Origin: Flavobacteriales bacterium
Lineage (GTDB): Bacteria; Bacteroidota; Bacteroidia; Flavobacteriales_D; Sanyastnellaceae
Direction: 5' to 3'
Assembly: GCA_023264155.1 (NCBI GenBank)
Contig: JALQTD010000010.1
Span: 1-32,277 of the forward strand
DNA length: 32,277 nt
Shown piece by piece: positions 31,060 through 32,277 of the stretch; within the stretch, counting starts at the first letter, position 1, and every line of letters starts with the position of its first letter. The position numbers and the translations under genes were made by a program. The notes beneath the pieces are model-generated. The model was given only the letters and a program-made list of their open reading frames with translations. It did not search any database and was not told the DNA's origin.

Positions 31060-31565
31060 TTCCATTTTTGGCCCTGCTCATGCCCTGTTTCCTATCGGCC
31101 CAAACCCCGGACGACCGGGGCTACATCGTCCAAGTCGGCGATCCCATGCCTCCGTTTGAACTCACCGCCACCGACGGCACCGTGTACACGAACGCTTCCG
31201 TCGAAGGGCAGGTCGTGGTCCTGCAATTCACGGCCTCGTGGTGCAGCGTTTGCCGCAAGGAGATGCCGGAACTCGAAACGCAGGTGCACCAGGCCTTCCA
31301 AGGCCCGGACTTCCTCCTGTTGGGCGTGGACCTCGATGAGCCGTTGGCAAAAGTTGAAGCCTTCGCCACACAAATGGGCATCTCCTACCCCATCGCTCCG
31401 GATCCAGCGGGCAGCGTGTTCTATTCCATCGCCGGGCCCAAATCCGGTGTCACCCGCAACGTGGTCTTGGACCGGACTGGGACCATCCGCTTTTTAACCC
31501 GGTTGTACGACCCGGAAGAATTTGAAGCGATGATTGCGGCCATCGAAGGGTTGCTCGCGGAGTGA
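31050..31565 (+). CDS. Periplasmic TlpA/AhpC-TSA-like thioredoxin
   Basis: A 171-residue exported protein; the ATG at 31050 gives a signal peptide (MRVIPFLALLMPCFLSAQ). The thioredoxin fold follows, with GDPMPPFELTATDG, VVLQFTASWCSVCRKEMPEL (active-site Cys65 and Cys68), FLLLGVDLDEP and the cis-Pro region GVTRNVVLDRTGTI. Instead of cis-Pro the loop reads SGVTRN, which departs from the usual (V/T)P. Likely a disulfide reductase of the TlpA/ResA type that keeps exported or haem proteins reduced. It overlaps the hydrolase gene by 10 bp and ends one base before the convergent FISUMP gene. Confidence 0.88.
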   Translation: MRVIPFLALLMPCFLSAQTPDDRGYIVQVGDPMPPFELTATDGTVYTNASVEGQVVVLQFTASWCSVCRKEMPELETQVHQAFQGPDFLLLGVDLDEPLAKVEAFATQMGISYPIAPDPAGSVFYSIAGPKSGVTRNVVLDRTGTIRFLTRLYDPEEFEAMIAAIEGLLAE

Positions 31566-31566
31566 T

Positions 31567-32268
31567 TCAGCCCTTGACGCAACGGATGGAGCAGCCCTCG
31601 GCGAGATCCTTCTCCGAGCTGTACATGTCCTCCCGTTGGCCCGTCAATCCCCGCACATAAAGCGAGCGAGCTGAACGCGGCGTGGAGGACCAATAATAGG
31701 AGCTGTCCCCGAGGTTGAAATCCTCCCCGTCCGCCGTCCGGAACCCGCCCGGCAACGCCGCCCAGCCGAACGCGTCCACCCCCACCCATTGCTCCAAATC
31801 GGGATCGGTTATGCGCAGCTGCGTACCTTGGGTTCCTCCGCGGAAGCCGAAGCCGCGCGCCACCTCCTCACCGCAGCCGAGTGCCACTTCCAGGCGGATC
31901 CAGTCCTCGTGGGTGGGCACCCGCCACCCCACCGGGCACACCCCGCGGGCATCGATGGCCACGTGGCCGTTGTAATACAGCCCATACCGTTCGAGGTGCT
32001 CGGGCTTGCGCCGGGGCGTGCCCGCGCGCACGACCGCGGGAGAATTTGCCGGCCAACCGGCATTCCACATCCCCGTGCCATCGACAACGGGGATGGGGTC
32101 GCCGTTCGAAAAATGAGTCGCACGCAGGTTTTGGGCAAACCAACATTGCCCCCCCACCGCTGTGACGGCGTAGGTGTGCAGGTCGTAGCGGACGGTACCC
32201 TCAACCGGACATTGCGCAACCACCGCGCCGGCCGAAAGCACTCCGCACAGGAAAAGCATGGCTCTCAT
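31567..32268 (-). CDS. Secreted FISUMP-domain protein
   Basis: A 233-residue exported protein; the ATG at 32268 gives MRAMLFLCGVLSAGAVVAQ as signal peptide, so the gene is probably complete although close to the window edge. The rest matches the Fibrobacter succinogenes major paralogous domain: TAVGGQCWFAQNLRATHFSN, GLYYNGHVAI, CPVGWRVPTHEDWIRLE, ALPGGFR, YYWSST and SIRCVKG at the end. These domains occur in many secreted proteins of Bacteroidota and Fibrobacteres; the fold resembles C-type lectin/SUMF-like sheets and its role is unknown, perhaps surface binding. Confidence 0.88.
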   Translation of the reverse strand: MRAMLFLCGVLSAGAVVAQCPVEGTVRYDLHTYAVTAVGGQCWFAQNLRATHFSNGDPIPVVDGTGMWNAGWPANSPAVVRAGTPRRKPEHLERYGLYYNGHVAIDARGVCPVGWRVPTHEDWIRLEVALGCGEEVARGFGFRGGTQGTQLRITDPDLEQWVGVDAFGWAALPGGFRTADGEDFNLGDSSYYWSSTPRSARSLYVRGLTGQREDMYSSEKDLAEGCSIRCVKG

Positions 32269-32277
32269 GGGCACGCA

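Overview
This 32-kb window is a gene-dense, GC-rich (roughly 60% by eye) piece of a Bacteroidota chromosome, most likely from the order Flavobacteriales (Cryomorphaceae/Schleiferiaceae-like; inferred, not proven). The signs are type IX secretion (T9SS) C-terminal sorting domains, a SprB repeat, many GCTDxxACNYDxxAxxDDGSC repeats, a TonB-dependent receptor with a carboxypeptidase-like N-terminal domain, and promoters of the Bacteroidota -7 type (TAnnTTTG). Genes need no Shine-Dalgarno sequence and often overlap. I see no tRNA, rRNA, CRISPR array, insertion sequence or prophage.

Layout. 1-407: 3' end of a threonine aldolase gene. 418-2295 (-): secreted SprB/T9SS protein. 2392-6204 (+): yaaA, an FKBP lipoprotein and a pappalysin-like secreted protein whose catalytic Glu is replaced by Gln. 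6258-7535 (+): DUF819 membrane protein, overlapping a convergent two-TM protein (7458-8777, -). 8935-18633 (-): ribA, a GH13 amylase lipoprotein, a protein with four starch-binding-like modules, an SLC45-like MFS sugar transporter and a 1107-residue modular Cys-rich secreted protein. 18755-21453 (-): fba then pgi. 21515-23653 (-): def, a TPR lipoprotein and an AlkB-type monooxygenase. 23723-24853 (+): ribB fused to a degenerate GTP cyclohydrolase II domain. 24939-25196 (-): ribosomal protein L31 type B. 25197-25579: gene-free, with a strong orphan terminator that suggests a small RNA. 25580-27786 (+): SPOR-like secreted protein coupled to xerD. 27783-30224 (-): TonB receptor. 30217-31565 (+): alpha/beta hydrolase and a TlpA-like thioredoxin. 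31567-32268 (-): FISUMP-domain protein.

How the genes fit together. The amylase, starch-binding protein and MFS transporter look like a small alpha-glucan locus without SusC/SusD, and fba/pgi nearby would take the sugar onward. Riboflavin synthesis is split: the RibB fusion has lost its zinc cysteines, while the separate RibA keeps all of them. Two secreted proteins end in a dockerin-like DxDGNGxIG module instead of a T9SS domain, and their mRNA leaders also look alike.

The most striking regulatory signal is that five genes (ribA, amylase, MFS, def, ribBA) carry a TAnnTT[T/C]G box exactly four bases before the ATG, which predicts leaderless mRNAs. Other points worth checking are the pseudo-protease with a terminator against its start codon, the interlocked divergent starts at 30204-30236 and the candidate small RNA near 25.4 kb.
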